Shown: one piece after another, positions 51,051 to 61,118 of the stretch
Position numbering within the stretch: the stretch's first letter is position 1
Layout: every line of letters starts with the position of its first letter
Source: an uncultured Selenomonadaceae bacterium
GTDB taxonomy: Bacteria; Bacillota; Negativicutes; Selenomonadales; Selenomonadaceae
Reading direction: 5' to 3'
Length of the DNA: 64,000 nucleotides
Assembly (NCBI GenBank): GCA_937902665.1
Contig: CALELM010000075.1
Location: forward strand, 16,526-80,525
Translations under genes and position numbers: made by a program
The notes under the pieces: generated by a model
The model's database searches: none
Seen by the model: the letters and a program-made list of their open reading frames with translations, nothing else
What the model was told of the DNA's origin: nothing

Positions 51051-51518
51051 TCAATCTTCATACCTTGGACAATCCCATTCCAGCTTCTTGACATCAGCGG
51101 CCGCACGTTGCTTGATCTCATTGACACATTCTTCCACGTCCTTGCTTGCCCCCTGAAAATCTGCTGTTTCGCAACGATAGGAAGCCGCTCTGGCATTGAA
51201 ATCCTCTACCATTTCCGTAAACTCACGAACAGCCGCCTCATTATCATGGTGAATCATGGATTTCATCTCATCCATACGAATCTCCATCACTAAGATCCAT
51301 CGCACTTGGCTCCTGTTTAGCATATGATTTTTTCCAACTGGAGGTTTTGACAATTTAAAAGGAAGTTCCATAGAATCTCGGCTCTCGTCAGCTGTCATGT
51401 GGCAACAATTCCACGAATCCACAACATCCAAAGCAATCGGGCGAAAAAGCATGACAAAAATGGAAAGTATGATTACCATTAACAGCCATTCAAAACTTCG
51501 TTTTTGATTGATCTGCAT
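51051..51518 (-). CDS. Membrane-anchored hypothetical protein
   Basis: 155 residues: one N-terminal membrane helix (EWLLMVIILSIFVMLFRPIA) and an outer helical domain with four cysteines (CCHMTADES, YRCETADF, VEECVNEI, WDCPRYED) that could form disulphides or bind a cofactor. No family is recognised. It lies six bases behind the lipid kinase gene. Confidence 0.6.
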   Translation of the reverse strand: MQINQKRSFEWLLMVIILSIFVMLFRPIALDVVDSWNCCHMTADESRDSMELPFKLSKPPVGKNHMLNRSQVRWILVMEIRMDEMKSMIHHDNEAAVREFTEMVEDFNARAASYRCETADFQGASKDVEECVNEIKQRAAADVKKLEWDCPRYED

Positions 51519-51524
51519 TTTTAT

Positions 51525-52406
51525 TTACACGCAATACACTTCGATTGCTTTGGGAATCGTCTCCACCCGAATCGGAAGCAAGGGACCAATTTCCCCGTCC
51601 AGATCACTCTGTACCTCATCGGAGGAAATGACTGTAAAATTCTTTGCCTGAACATGGAGCACAGCTTTTTTCCCATCTACGGGCTTTCCTGCAAAAAGGT
51701 CTGCCGTCAGCTTCATCAAATCCGCAGGACTGCACTTTCTCACCGCCAAGAAGTCCAGCATGCCGTCATCCACGCTCGCTGCTTGCACAACATTCTTCAT
51801 GCTGCCTACCACAGAGCTATTCGTAATGATAAACAAAAATGCCTCCATCTCATATTCCCTGCCATCCGCCTGAAGCTTGATCGGCATAGTGCGAAGCTTG
51901 GGAATCTCACCAATTCCTTTCAAGTAGTATGCCATCTTTCCCATAGCATTCTTGAGTCTGGCATCTACCTCATGCGCAATGGAGGTCATCATGCCGCCGC
52001 TTGCCACATTGATGAAGTATTCCTCGCCAACAAGCCCCAAATCCACCCAACGAGTTTTTCCCTCAGCAATGCAATCAAAATACTTCTCCATATCTTCATT
52101 GATTTTCAAATAAGAGGCAAAATCATTGGACGTACCGCTGCCAATAATAGCAACCGGCAGTCGAAGGCTCGCCTTCACCAAAAGATTCACGACCTCATGA
52201 AGCGTGCCATCTCCGCCGGCAGCCACCACCCCATCCGGCCGAGCTTCACGAACAAAGGATTCAAATACGCCCGTATTGTCTTTTCTTGTCCGATAAGGAA
52301 CCAGCATGCAATCACGCTTTTGAAATTCCTCGATAATCCAATCCAGTTTTTTCTTGAACGTTGCATGCCCAGAAACTGGATTATACGCAAGAACGAATCG
52401 CTTCAT
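51525..52406 (-). CDS. Diacylglycerol kinase family lipid kinase
   Basis: 293 residues from ATG 52406, with AGGAGGG upstream. DAGK motifs: LAYNPVSGHATFKKKLD, DGVVAAGGDGTLHEVVNLL, and IIGSGTSNDFASYLKI, then VASGGMMTSIAHEVD and DDGMLDFLAVRK. It phosphorylates diacylglycerol or a related lipid (DgkB/YegS/BmrU group). The GGDGT loop is complete. It overlaps the flippase gene by one base. Confidence 0.92.
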   Translation of the reverse strand: MKRFVLAYNPVSGHATFKKKLDWIIEEFQKRDCMLVPYRTRKDNTGVFESFVREARPDGVVAAGGDGTLHEVVNLLVKASLRLPVAIIGSGTSNDFASYLKINEDMEKYFDCIAEGKTRWVDLGLVGEEYFINVASGGMMTSIAHEVDARLKNAMGKMAYYLKGIGEIPKLRTMPIKLQADGREYEMEAFLFIITNSSVVGSMKNVVQAASVDDGMLDFLAVRKCSPADLMKLTADLFAGKPVDGKKAVLHVQAKNFTVISSDEVQSDLDGEIGPLLPIRVETIPKAIEVYCV

Positions 52407-54076
52407 CAATGTCCCTCCTGACGCTCCTTAAAAACGCCTATACGGCGCATCAGCTTAATAAACATGCGTCCCATCATCGGAATCCTCTGAATATCCTCTT
52501 CCTTGATTCCGCCAACCAGTATCATGGCAAAAATATAAACGGCACAGCCAAAGAACACTGCCCCAAAAGTGGAAAATACGCCGCTTCCAAAATAACTCAA
52601 CGTAATGTCATAGAAAAACTTGACACCGACTGCCATGATTGCTGCCGAAATCACTGTCTTGAAAAACTGCGGCATTTCCATGCGGTATCCCGTATAACGA
52701 TAGATAAAGTACAAATTGATAAAAGCAGCGACACCCATATCAGCCGCCGTTGCCCATGCGGCACCCATAATGCCGAGTGCCGGGATTGCCGTAAGCACCC
52801 AGTTCAAACCAACCTTGGCTGCTGCAGCAAGAACCATGTTAATCATAGGAATTTTCGTATGCCCCAAGCCCTGCAATACAGCCGTTGATACCTGATGCAG
52901 CCCAAGAAGGACAATACTGACTGCCGAAATCATGACTGCCGGGCCTGCCCCGGGAGCATTATAAATCAACGAAGATATCGGAGTTGCCAACACAAAAACG
53001 ACAACAAAAGCAGGAAAGCAGACAAAATTAGAAATGCGTACCGAGGACGCTATCTGCCCATAAACTCTCTCCTTCTGTTTCAATGCTCTTGCCTCTGAAA
53101 TGACTGGCACAATGCTCATCGCCATAGAAGCTGTAAGTATCGTCGCAAGATTTACCAAAGGGACTGCCATGCCTGTCAAGTAGCCAAAAAGCTCCGTTGC
53201 CTGATTGACCGTATAGCCCGCAACCTCCAACCGTTGCGGCACAATCATCAGGTCCAAATTGGAAACCACGGGGAGCATGATGCTTGCCGCTGACACCGGC
53301 AGGGAAAGCGCAAAAATCCGCTTGATAATCTGCCACTTGGTCTCATGCTCTGTTTCAGGCGCAGGCTTCAAGTCTCTCCCATAGTCACGCTCAATATCCC
53401 TATCCAGCTTGATATGGAAATAAACCAATACAATAAGCCCCGTCACAGCACCTGCAAGAGCACCCAGACTGGCACCTGCCGAAGCGTACTCCAATCCCCA
53501 AGGAAGCCACAGATCTGCAAGCACAATCATAACCACCACGCGGAAAATCTGCTCCACAATTTGCGAAACAGCCGTTGGTGTCATTCTCTGCCACCCCTGC
53601 AAGTAGCCTCGGGAGCTTGCCAAAAATGTCACAAAGAATACGGTAGGTGCAAGAGCCACCATCGAAAGATACGCTCTGGAATCTCGAATAAAATGCCAGT
53701 CAATCAACCATTGCGCACCAAAATAGGTCAGCAACGAGAAAACAATGCCCGTTACCAGCATCAGCATCATGGAAACGCGAAAGACACGCTTTGCTCCGCA
53801 AATATCCTTAAGCGCTACACGCTCTGCCGTAATAATGGAAATTGCCACAGGCACACCTGCCTGCGAAACCGTCATGGCAAAGAAATAAATAGGAAATGCC
53901 ATCTGGTAAAGACCGATACCTTCACCGCCAAGAATACGGGAAACAAAAATCCAATTAAGCGAACCAATGACCTTGACCACGAATCCCGCAACCGTAAGAA
54001 TCAAGGTTCCCTTCAGAAATGACTCGCCCTTACTGGATTTTTTTTCAGAAACACCCTGACTGCTAATCGAAAACAC
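52406..54076 (-). CDS. SpoVB/MurJ-like polysaccharide or lipid II flippase
   Basis: 556 residues with about 14 membrane helices. The start (FLKGTLILTVAGFVVKVIGS, then ILGGEGIGLYQMAFPIYFFA) is typical of SpoVB-type MOP-superfamily flippases of Firmicutes. The family moves lipid-linked wall or polysaccharide units across the inner membrane. It starts at GTG 54076 with GAGG close by, which is not ideal, so a later start is possible. Confidence 0.88.
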   Translation of the reverse strand: MFSISSQGVSEKKSSKGESFLKGTLILTVAGFVVKVIGSLNWIFVSRILGGEGIGLYQMAFPIYFFAMTVSQAGVPVAISIITAERVALKDICGAKRVFRVSMMLMLVTGIVFSLLTYFGAQWLIDWHFIRDSRAYLSMVALAPTVFFVTFLASSRGYLQGWQRMTPTAVSQIVEQIFRVVVMIVLADLWLPWGLEYASAGASLGALAGAVTGLIVLVYFHIKLDRDIERDYGRDLKPAPETEHETKWQIIKRIFALSLPVSAASIMLPVVSNLDLMIVPQRLEVAGYTVNQATELFGYLTGMAVPLVNLATILTASMAMSIVPVISEARALKQKERVYGQIASSVRISNFVCFPAFVVVFVLATPISSLIYNAPGAGPAVMISAVSIVLLGLHQVSTAVLQGLGHTKIPMINMVLAAAAKVGLNWVLTAIPALGIMGAAWATAADMGVAAFINLYFIYRYTGYRMEMPQFFKTVISAAIMAVGVKFFYDITLSYFGSGVFSTFGAVFFGCAVYIFAMILVGGIKEEDIQRIPMMGRMFIKLMRRIGVFKERQEGH

Positions 54077-54264
54077 CGCCTCAGCATGCGAATTCTTTGC
54101 AAAAAATTCGCATTACTTATATAATATGGTTAACAATATCATAAAAAAGCAAAAATCTGAGTAAAAATCCTTTGTAACTCTCGACTGCCTCTACGCACAT
54201 ATTAACGATTGAAATTATACCATTTCTTTCCTAAGTATTCCAGTATTTTTCAAAGGAGTTTCGC
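54077..54264. promoter_or_regulatory. Divergent promoter region of the flippase and DUF4931 genes
   Basis: Contains TATAAT-like boxes around 54118-54128 and the inverted repeat GCGAATT/AATTCGC at about 54089-54113. Exact promoters cannot be fixed by eye. Confidence 0.4.
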
Positions 54265-55026
54265 ATGGATATCAATTTGATTGGCTTCGACGTAACAATC
54301 GGCCGCCAAAAGCCGGAGAACATCTCATCCAAGGACACGGCCTGCCCCTTCTGCGACAAAGAGCATCTAACAGGCATCATAGATACCGATGGCGACATTG
54401 TTTTGCTCAAAAACAAGTATAACGTCGTAAAAGAAGCCGAGCAATATGTCATCATTGAAGGAAGCGACTGCAATTCCGATATGCCGCTCTACACCAAAGA
54501 GCATATGCATCGTTTGATTCGCTTTGGGCTGAAGCACTGGAAAAAAATGATTGATTCCAAAAAATACCAAGCCGTTTTCTTTTTTAAAAACTACGGACCG
54601 TTTTCCGGCGGTACCATACGTCACCCTCACATGCAGCTCGTTGGATTTCCTGCCATCAATCCAAGACTTCTTTTTTCTCATCAGGAATTTGAAGGCGTGA
54701 CGATATGCGAAAAGAATGGTGTCATCCTGAATGCTTCTACCTGTCCCCGTGTCGGATTTATCGAGCTTAATGTCGTCCCTTCAAAAGTGGCAGACATTGA
54801 CACGCTTGCGGATTTCATTCAAATCGCCGTGGATTACATCATGAACCACTTCAACAAGCGATGCAGCAGCTACAATATTTTTTTCTATCATGACGAAGAT
54901 TGTTTCTATGTGAAGCTAATGCCTCGATTTGCAACCTCTCCCTATTTCATAGGCTACAATGTCCGTTTCCTTTCAAACAATTTGAGCCATGTCGTAGCAG
55001 AGATGAAAGAGCTTTACTTTCAATAG
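54265..55026 (+). CDS. DUF4931, GalT/HIT-like protein
   Basis: 253 residues. A CPFC motif at 33-36, NKYNVVKEAEQYVII, SGGTIRHPHMQLVGFPA with the HIT-like HxHxQ triad, and the end SPYFIGYNVRF are typical of DUF4931, related to galactose-1-phosphate uridylyltransferase. It may transfer a nucleotidyl group, but the substrate is unknown. CAAAGGAG precedes ATG 54265. It is the only plus-strand gene of the chromosomal block. Confidence 0.82.
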   Translation: MDINLIGFDVTIGRQKPENISSKDTACPFCDKEHLTGIIDTDGDIVLLKNKYNVVKEAEQYVIIEGSDCNSDMPLYTKEHMHRLIRFGLKHWKKMIDSKKYQAVFFFKNYGPFSGGTIRHPHMQLVGFPAINPRLLFSHQEFEGVTICEKNGVILNASTCPRVGFIELNVVPSKVADIDTLADFIQIAVDYIMNHFNKRCSSYNIFFYHDEDCFYVKLMPRFATSPYFIGYNVRFLSNNLSHVVAEMKELYFQ

Positions 55027-55101
55027 CATGTTCTTGTCACCTTGCAGGCAAAACCAAGCAGGCAATTATGCAGGCTTCACTGGGCTTACGGTGAATGACG
55101 C

Positions 55102-55141
55102 AAAAACAGACGCAGCTTCCGGCATCGCTGCGTCTGTTTTT
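55102..55141. terminator. Bidirectional terminator
   Basis: AAAAACAGACGCAGC pairs perfectly with GCTGCGTCTGTTTTT across ten bases. It ends the DUF4931 and PurF-like transcripts. Confidence 0.9.
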
Positions 55142-55166
55142 CATTTAGCGGCTTCCCGACAAGCCT

Positions 55167-56591
55167 TTATTCTTTTCCTGTCCAGCAATAGGTACAGACC
55201 TTGCTCTTGTCAAGCCCGATTGCTTCCAGCGTTCCTTCCAGTGACTGATATCCCAAAGAATCGAAGCCTAGCTTCTCGCAGATACGCTTCAGCATGCACT
55301 TTCCACGCTCGGTTTGAGCATTTGCATACTCTTCCAAATGCTCCTGCCCTTCGTCCCCCTCCAGTTCCTGAACAATTTGTCTGGCAATCAGTTCATTTTC
55401 TGATTTGCTGGACGAAAAGTTCAGGTACTTGCACCCGTACATGATAGGTGGGCAGGCGGAACGAATATGAACCTCCTTTGCCCCGGAGTCATACAGGAAA
55501 TTAACCGTTTCCCGAAGCTGTGTCCCTCGAACAATGGAATCATCCACAAAGAGAAGCTTTTTCCCCTTGATAAGCTCCGATACCGGAACCTGCTTCATCT
55601 TGGCGACCTGATTGCGGACGTTCTGCGAGGTTGGCATAAAGGAACGAGCCCAAGTAGGCGTGTACTTGATGAAGGGACGAGCAAATTCCGTATGGCTTTC
55701 CTGCGCATAGCCAATCGCATGAGGAACACCGGAATCCGGAACGCCTGCTACATAATCCAGCTGTGGCAAGGTTCCGTGTTTCTTTTCATCACGCGCCATA
55801 ATTTTACCATTCTTGACACGCATGACCTCCACGTTCTTCCCTTCATAGGTTGCTGTCGGATACCCATAATAGGTCCAAAGAAAGGCACAGATCCTCATTT
55901 TTTCCCCAGCAGGAGAAAGCGTTTCCACGCCATCTGCCGATACCCTCACGATTTCCTGCGGCCCCAGCTCATAGGCATTCTCATAACCCAGCTTTTGGTA
56001 GGAAAATGACTCAAATGCCAAGCAATAGCCATCAGCATCCTTTCCTACCAGCACGGGCAAGCGTCCCACTTTGTCACGGGCGGCAAGAATTTCTCCGTTT
56101 TTCTTGAGTATCAAAATCGTCATAGAGCCTTGGATAAGCTCCTGCGCATGACGGATTCCGTCCGTCAAGTCCTCCTTCTGGTTGATGAGGGCTGCCACCA
56201 ATTCCGTGGAATTCACCTTGCCTGATCCCATTGCCATAAATTGCTGCTTCTTGCCGGCAAAAAACCTTTCCACCAATTCATCAAGATTCGTGATGATTCC
56301 CAGCGTTGTAATGGCATAGACACCCAAGTGCGATCGAACCAGCAAAGGCTGCGGATCGCTGTCGCTAATTGCACCGATCCCGCTCATTCCCTGAAATTCC
56401 GCCAACACCTTCCCGAATTTCGTGCGAAACGGAGTATTCCCTATCCTATGAATCTCTTTCTTGAACCCCGCCTCCTTGCCAAGAATCACCATGCCGCCAT
56501 AGCTTGTTCCTAAATGCGAATGATAATCCAAGCCAAAAAACATATCCTCTACGCAATCCCTGCGGGATACAACGCCAAAAAATCCACCCAT
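55167..56591 (-). CDS. PurF-like protein without the catalytic N-terminal cysteine
   Basis: 474 residues with the overall PurF layout. The phosphoribosyltransferase loop LLFVDDSIVRGTQ (PRPP site) is intact, and cysteines at ICAFLW, SACPPIMYGC and CTYCWTGKE match the iron-sulphur ligands of Bacillus-type PurF. However, the protein begins MGGFFGV where PurF has MCGIFG, so the glutaminase nucleophile is missing, and the usual QHRGQES is replaced by YHSHLGTSYGG. It belongs to a paralogue group seen in anaerobes. It may use free ammonia or have another role. Confidence 0.85.
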   Translation of the reverse strand: MGGFFGVVSRRDCVEDMFFGLDYHSHLGTSYGGMVILGKEAGFKKEIHRIGNTPFRTKFGKVLAEFQGMSGIGAISDSDPQPLLVRSHLGVYAITTLGIITNLDELVERFFAGKKQQFMAMGSGKVNSTELVAALINQKEDLTDGIRHAQELIQGSMTILILKKNGEILAARDKVGRLPVLVGKDADGYCLAFESFSYQKLGYENAYELGPQEIVRVSADGVETLSPAGEKMRICAFLWTYYGYPTATYEGKNVEVMRVKNGKIMARDEKKHGTLPQLDYVAGVPDSGVPHAIGYAQESHTEFARPFIKYTPTWARSFMPTSQNVRNQVAKMKQVPVSELIKGKKLLFVDDSIVRGTQLRETVNFLYDSGAKEVHIRSACPPIMYGCKYLNFSSSKSENELIARQIVQELEGDEGQEHLEEYANAQTERGKCMLKRICEKLGFDSLGYQSLEGTLEAIGLDKSKVCTYCWTGKE

Positions 56592-56654
56592 TTTTGTCCT
56601 CCTTCAATCAATGCATCAGGCTGCTGGTTGTTGCCTGCCTAACCCATGACTGCC

Positions 56655-59600
56655 CTATTCGATAGCTTTCTCCATTTGCTCCTGCCTTGGTCCGTGTTCC
56701 TTGGCAACAGACAGCATCAGCTTCAACCGGTTCAGCTGATTTACCTCACTAGAGCCTGCATCGCAGTCAATCGCCACAATATTGGCTCCTCGATAGCTGT
56801 TGCGCAGCTCGTGCATTACGCCTTTGCCCGTGATATGGTTCGGCAAGCAGCCAAATGGCTGAAGGCATACCACATTGGGAACATCCTCCTCTATCAGCTT
56901 TACCATCTCACCGGTCAAGAACCAGCCTTCTCCTGCCATATTGCCGAGGCTGACATGACGCTTTGCCAAAGCTGCCGTATCATCGATTGCATGAGGCGCC
57001 CTGAAATGAACACTTTTTTCCAAAGCCCTTCGCATAGGGCTTCGGAAGAACTCGACCACCTTGATAAACATACGCGAGAACAGCTTGTCCTTGTACGTTC
57101 CGTCCAGCAGCTGATAGCTTGCCACTGCATCGTATGCCGCATAAAGGAAAAAGTCCACGAAATCCGGCATTACGACCTCTGCACCCTCCTGCATCAAAAC
57201 CTTCTCGATATCATTGTTGGCAAATGGATGGTACTTGACCAAAATCTCGCCAACAATGCCAACCTTCGGTTTCCAAAGGTTTTCATGAATCGGCAAGCTG
57301 TCAAATTCCTTGACTGCGGAGCGAATCGTGCGCTTGAATTTGAAAAAGCTTCCCTTTTGAATTTCCTGCTTGCAATTTTTCATCCACTTTTCGTAAAGCG
57401 CCTGCGTGCTTCCCTTGACAATCTCATAAGGCATCATTCGATTCTTTACGTTCATCAAAAGATCCCCGTAAATTGCCGCCTTGATAACATCTACCATCAT
57501 GCTGTTGCTGAAATGGAACGCATCCATCTCATCCTTCATGCCCCTGCTCGCAAAAACCGGAACCTGCGGGAATCCTGCATGCTGAAGTGCCTGACGAAGC
57601 ACACCAAGGTAATTCGTTGCACGGCATGCCCCACAGGTCTGAAACAGCATAATGGAGGTATGATCCGGATCGCAAAGACCATCCTTCAATGCCTTCAGCA
57701 GCTGCCCAATCACCACGATTGCCGGATAGCACATGTCATTATTGACATAGCGAAGTGCAATGTCCACAGCTTCCTTGTTCGGCATCGGAGGAAGCATGAG
57801 ACGATATCCATATTTTTCTATCGCTGTTTTCAAAAGCTCGAAATGAATCGGTGCCATCTGTGGAATGAGAATCGTATGTGTTCTCTTGCATTCCTCCGTA
57901 AAACGAGGACGCTCCACCACTTCTGCATCCTTGTACGGATGCAACCTGCGTCTAGCAAGAGCTGCCATCAAAGAACGCAGCCGAATCCGTGCAGCACCGA
58001 GGTTCGACACCTCATCAAGCTTTATCATAGTATAGATACGATCATGCTCCTCCAGCAAATCCTTGACCTGTCCTGTAGTCAAGGCATCCAAGCCACAGCC
58101 AAAGGAGCTAAGCTGAATCAATGTCAAATTCGGATGCTCCGCCACGAACTGCGCCGCATGGTACAATCTCGCATGATAGCTCCACTGGTTCACCAACTGA
58201 AGCCGATGCGGACGCACTTCCATATGATACACGGCATCCTCTGACAAAATCGGCAAGCCGTAGGACTGTATCATTTCCGGAATCCCATGATTGATTTCAG
58301 GATCAATATGATAAGGACGGCCTGCCAGCAAAATCACCTGCTGCCCAGTTTCTTCTGCATGACGCAGAAGCTTCTCCCCGTAACGCCGCACATCCCTGCG
58401 GTAAACCTCCAGTTCCTTATAAGCAGCCTCTACGGATGCGATGATCTCCTGCTTTGAAATATCTTCCGCAGAAAATTCCTCAACCAAACGCTCCGTCATG
58501 CGCTTTTTATCATTAAGAGGAAGAAATGGCTGCAGGAAACGTACATTTTCTTCCCTCAGGACATCCATGTTTCCCCTGATGTTTTCGGCATAGGATGCCA
58601 CTACAGGGCAGTTAAAGTGATTATCGCTGTCACGAATCTCATCCGCTATGTTATGCGGCTCACATGGATGAAAAATCGTCTTGACACCTTTCTCAACCAA
58701 ATCCATCACATGCCCATGCACCAGCTTGGCTGGGTAGCAAAGGGAATCCGATGGTATCGTAGCCATTCCCTTGCAATACAGCTTTGCCGAGGACTTTCCC
58801 GAAAGCACTACCCGATATCCAAGGAAGGTAAAGAAGGCAAACCAAAACGGATATTCCTCATACATATTGAGGGTTCTCAAAAGCCCGATATCCCCACGCT
58901 TCGGATGCTCCAGTGGCTTGTAGTAATGAAACAGGCGATCGTACTTATATTGATAAATATTCCGTACCTCGCCGTCTTTCTTATCCTTGCCGATTCCCCT
59001 CTCACAGCGATTTCCCGTAAAATATTTCCCACCATCCGGGAATTTCTGCATAGTAATCAGGCACTGATTGCCACAGCCCTTGCAGCGATAAGAGCTAGTC
59101 TCGACATGGAAATCCCTCAACTCCCCCTCCGTCAAAAGAGAGGATTTTGTCAAGCCGGCTTCCATAGATAAAATCGCCGCACCATAAGCACCCATCAAGC
59201 CTGCAATATCTGGACGAATCACGTCCTTTTCCAGCAGCTTTTCCATAGAACGAAGCACAGCATCATTATAAAAAGTGCCGCCCTGCACGACAATATGCTC
59301 CCCAAGCTCCGACACATCCTTGAGCTGCATCACCTTGAAAAGTGCATTCTTGATAACAGAAAGCGCTATGCCCGCAGAAATATCCTCAACACCTGCCCCC
59401 TCTTTCTGTGCCTGCTTCACCTTGGAATTCATGAATACCGTACAGCGGGTACCCAGATCCACAGGTGCCTTGGAGGAAAGTGCCATTTGAGAAAATTCTG
59501 CCGCAGTCATATGAAGCCCCTGCGCAAAGTTCTCAATAAAAGAACCACAGCCTGCCGAACATGCCTCGTTCAAGGTAATGCGTCCAATACTCCCATCCTT

Positions 59601-60893
59601 GACAAAGAAGCACTTCATATCCTGACCGCCAATATCCATGACAAAGGTAACTTCGGGACAAAACTCCTGTGCCGCGCGCAAATGCGCAAAAGTCTCCACC
59701 TCACCGCCATCTGCATGAATCGCCGCCTTGACGATAGCTTCGCCATAACCCGTCGTCATGGTTCCTGCCACATAAGCAGACTGGGGCAGCAACTCATAAA
59801 AACCCTTGATCTCATGAATTACCGTTTTTAGCGGAGAACCTTGATTGCTGCCGTAAGATGTGTACAGAATTTCCTTTTTCCTTCCGATAGCCACAAGTTT
59901 TGTCGTGGTAGAACCAGCATCTATCCCCAAATAAACAGGTCCCTCATAGCTGGGCAGCTCACCTCGCCGTACCTTGTCCCTATCGTGACGGGCACGAAAT
60001 TCTGCCAGTTCCTTCTCATCCTCAAAAAGGACAAAATCCGCCTGACGTGTCTCTGCCTCAGCCGCCCTGCGAGCCTTTTCCATGCTGGCTTCCAATGTAT
60101 TTACATCAATTTCCTTTGCCTCATCAGAAAGTGCTGCTCCTATGGCAACAAAAAAATTCCCATCCTGCACCTTGACGACATGCTCATCATCCAGCTTCAA
60201 GGTATCAACAAACCGTTGGCGAAGAACAGGCAGGAAATGAAGCGGACCGCCTAAAAAAGCAACATTGCCCTGTATAGGACGTCCCTGCGCCAAATTTCCG
60301 ATAGTCTGATTGACCACTGCCTGAAAGATGGAAAGAGCAATGTCTTCCTTCTCTGCCCCATCGTTCATCAAAGCCTGAATATCCGTCTTTGCAAAAACAC
60401 CGCAGCGAGAAGCAATCGTGTAAATCTGCTTCCCCTGTTCCGCCAATGCGTTCAGCCCTGGAGCATCCGTAGAAAGCAACGCTGCCATGTGGTCGATAAA
60501 AGAACCCGTACCGCCTGCACAGACACCGTTCATGCGCTGTTCCGGTGCCTCGCCAAAATATGTGATTTTTGCGTCCTCTCCGCCAAGCTCCACAACGGTA
60601 TCCGTATGTGGAATCAAAGACTTCACGGCAGAAGCACAGGCAATCACCTCCTGCACGAACGGCAGCCCAATACGCTGCGCAATTCCCATACCGGCAGACC
60701 CCGTAAGGGCAAAGGAAAAAGAATGCTCTCCCACGATTCTCTTGAGCGTCCCCAGATTTTCATGCAAGGCATTCCCTATTTCCGAAAAGTGGCGTGCATA
60801 GTTCTTGTAAACAATCTGCCTCTCCTTGTCCATGACAACAAGCTTGATTGTCGTTGAACCTATGTCGATGCCCACCTTAAAAACTGAACTCAT
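56655..60893 (-). CDS. Giant 2-hydroxyacyl-CoA dehydratase activase-like protein
   Basis: 1412 residues from ATG 60893, with AGGTGGTG upstream. Two ASKHA ATPase domains in tandem: VGIDIGSTTIKLVV near 7 with NGVCAGGTGSFID, and YLGIDAGSTTTKLVA near 310 with NEACSAGCGSFIENF. Then a cysteine cluster (YRCKGCGNQCLITMQKFP) and two HgdB/DUF2229-like domains (DSLCYPAKLVHGHV and NNDMCYPAIVVIGQ). Activases use ATP to drive an electron into radical dehydratases. The physiological partner of these fused forms is unknown. Confidence 0.9.
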   Translation of the reverse strand: MSSVFKVGIDIGSTTIKLVVMDKERQIVYKNYARHFSEIGNALHENLGTLKRIVGEHSFSFALTGSAGMGIAQRIGLPFVQEVIACASAVKSLIPHTDTVVELGGEDAKITYFGEAPEQRMNGVCAGGTGSFIDHMAALLSTDAPGLNALAEQGKQIYTIASRCGVFAKTDIQALMNDGAEKEDIALSIFQAVVNQTIGNLAQGRPIQGNVAFLGGPLHFLPVLRQRFVDTLKLDDEHVVKVQDGNFFVAIGAALSDEAKEIDVNTLEASMEKARRAAEAETRQADFVLFEDEKELAEFRARHDRDKVRRGELPSYEGPVYLGIDAGSTTTKLVAIGRKKEILYTSYGSNQGSPLKTVIHEIKGFYELLPQSAYVAGTMTTGYGEAIVKAAIHADGGEVETFAHLRAAQEFCPEVTFVMDIGGQDMKCFFVKDGSIGRITLNEACSAGCGSFIENFAQGLHMTAAEFSQMALSSKAPVDLGTRCTVFMNSKVKQAQKEGAGVEDISAGIALSVIKNALFKVMQLKDVSELGEHIVVQGGTFYNDAVLRSMEKLLEKDVIRPDIAGLMGAYGAAILSMEAGLTKSSLLTEGELRDFHVETSSYRCKGCGNQCLITMQKFPDGGKYFTGNRCERGIGKDKKDGEVRNIYQYKYDRLFHYYKPLEHPKRGDIGLLRTLNMYEEYPFWFAFFTFLGYRVVLSGKSSAKLYCKGMATIPSDSLCYPAKLVHGHVMDLVEKGVKTIFHPCEPHNIADEIRDSDNHFNCPVVASYAENIRGNMDVLREENVRFLQPFLPLNDKKRMTERLVEEFSAEDISKQEIIASVEAAYKELEVYRRDVRRYGEKLLRHAEETGQQVILLAGRPYHIDPEINHGIPEMIQSYGLPILSEDAVYHMEVRPHRLQLVNQWSYHARLYHAAQFVAEHPNLTLIQLSSFGCGLDALTTGQVKDLLEEHDRIYTMIKLDEVSNLGAARIRLRSLMAALARRRLHPYKDAEVVERPRFTEECKRTHTILIPQMAPIHFELLKTAIEKYGYRLMLPPMPNKEAVDIALRYVNNDMCYPAIVVIGQLLKALKDGLCDPDHTSIMLFQTCGACRATNYLGVLRQALQHAGFPQVPVFASRGMKDEMDAFHFSNSMMVDVIKAAIYGDLLMNVKNRMMPYEIVKGSTQALYEKWMKNCKQEIQKGSFFKFKRTIRSAVKEFDSLPIHENLWKPKVGIVGEILVKYHPFANNDIEKVLMQEGAEVVMPDFVDFFLYAAYDAVASYQLLDGTYKDKLFSRMFIKVVEFFRSPMRRALEKSVHFRAPHAIDDTAALAKRHVSLGNMAGEGWFLTGEMVKLIEEDVPNVVCLQPFGCLPNHITGKGVMHELRNSYRGANIVAIDCDAGSSEVNQLNRLKLMLSVAKEHGPRQEQMEKAIE

Positions 60894-61059
60894 TGTTACA
60901 CCACCTAGTGATACTACATTTTCCTGCACAATAAAGAAAGAGTCCTCCTCAGGCTCCTTTCATATTTTATCCCAACAGGACACCCCTTGCAAGTCTTTCT
61001 TCAAATATAACGAAGCTAAAGATGCCCCTTTGAAATTCAGGAACAACCATCTTTTTTAT

Positions 61060-61107
61060 CAAAAAAGCTGCTGCACGTTACAGTTACGTGCAACAGCCCC
61101 TTTTTTG
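61060..61107. terminator. Bidirectional terminator
   Basis: GCTG-ct-GCACGT pairs with ACGTGC-aa-CAGC; T6 follows on both strands. On the minus strand it ends the PLD gene. Bases 60894-61059 hold no further feature that I can support. Confidence 0.8.
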
Positions 61108-61118
61108 ATGTCTTCTAT

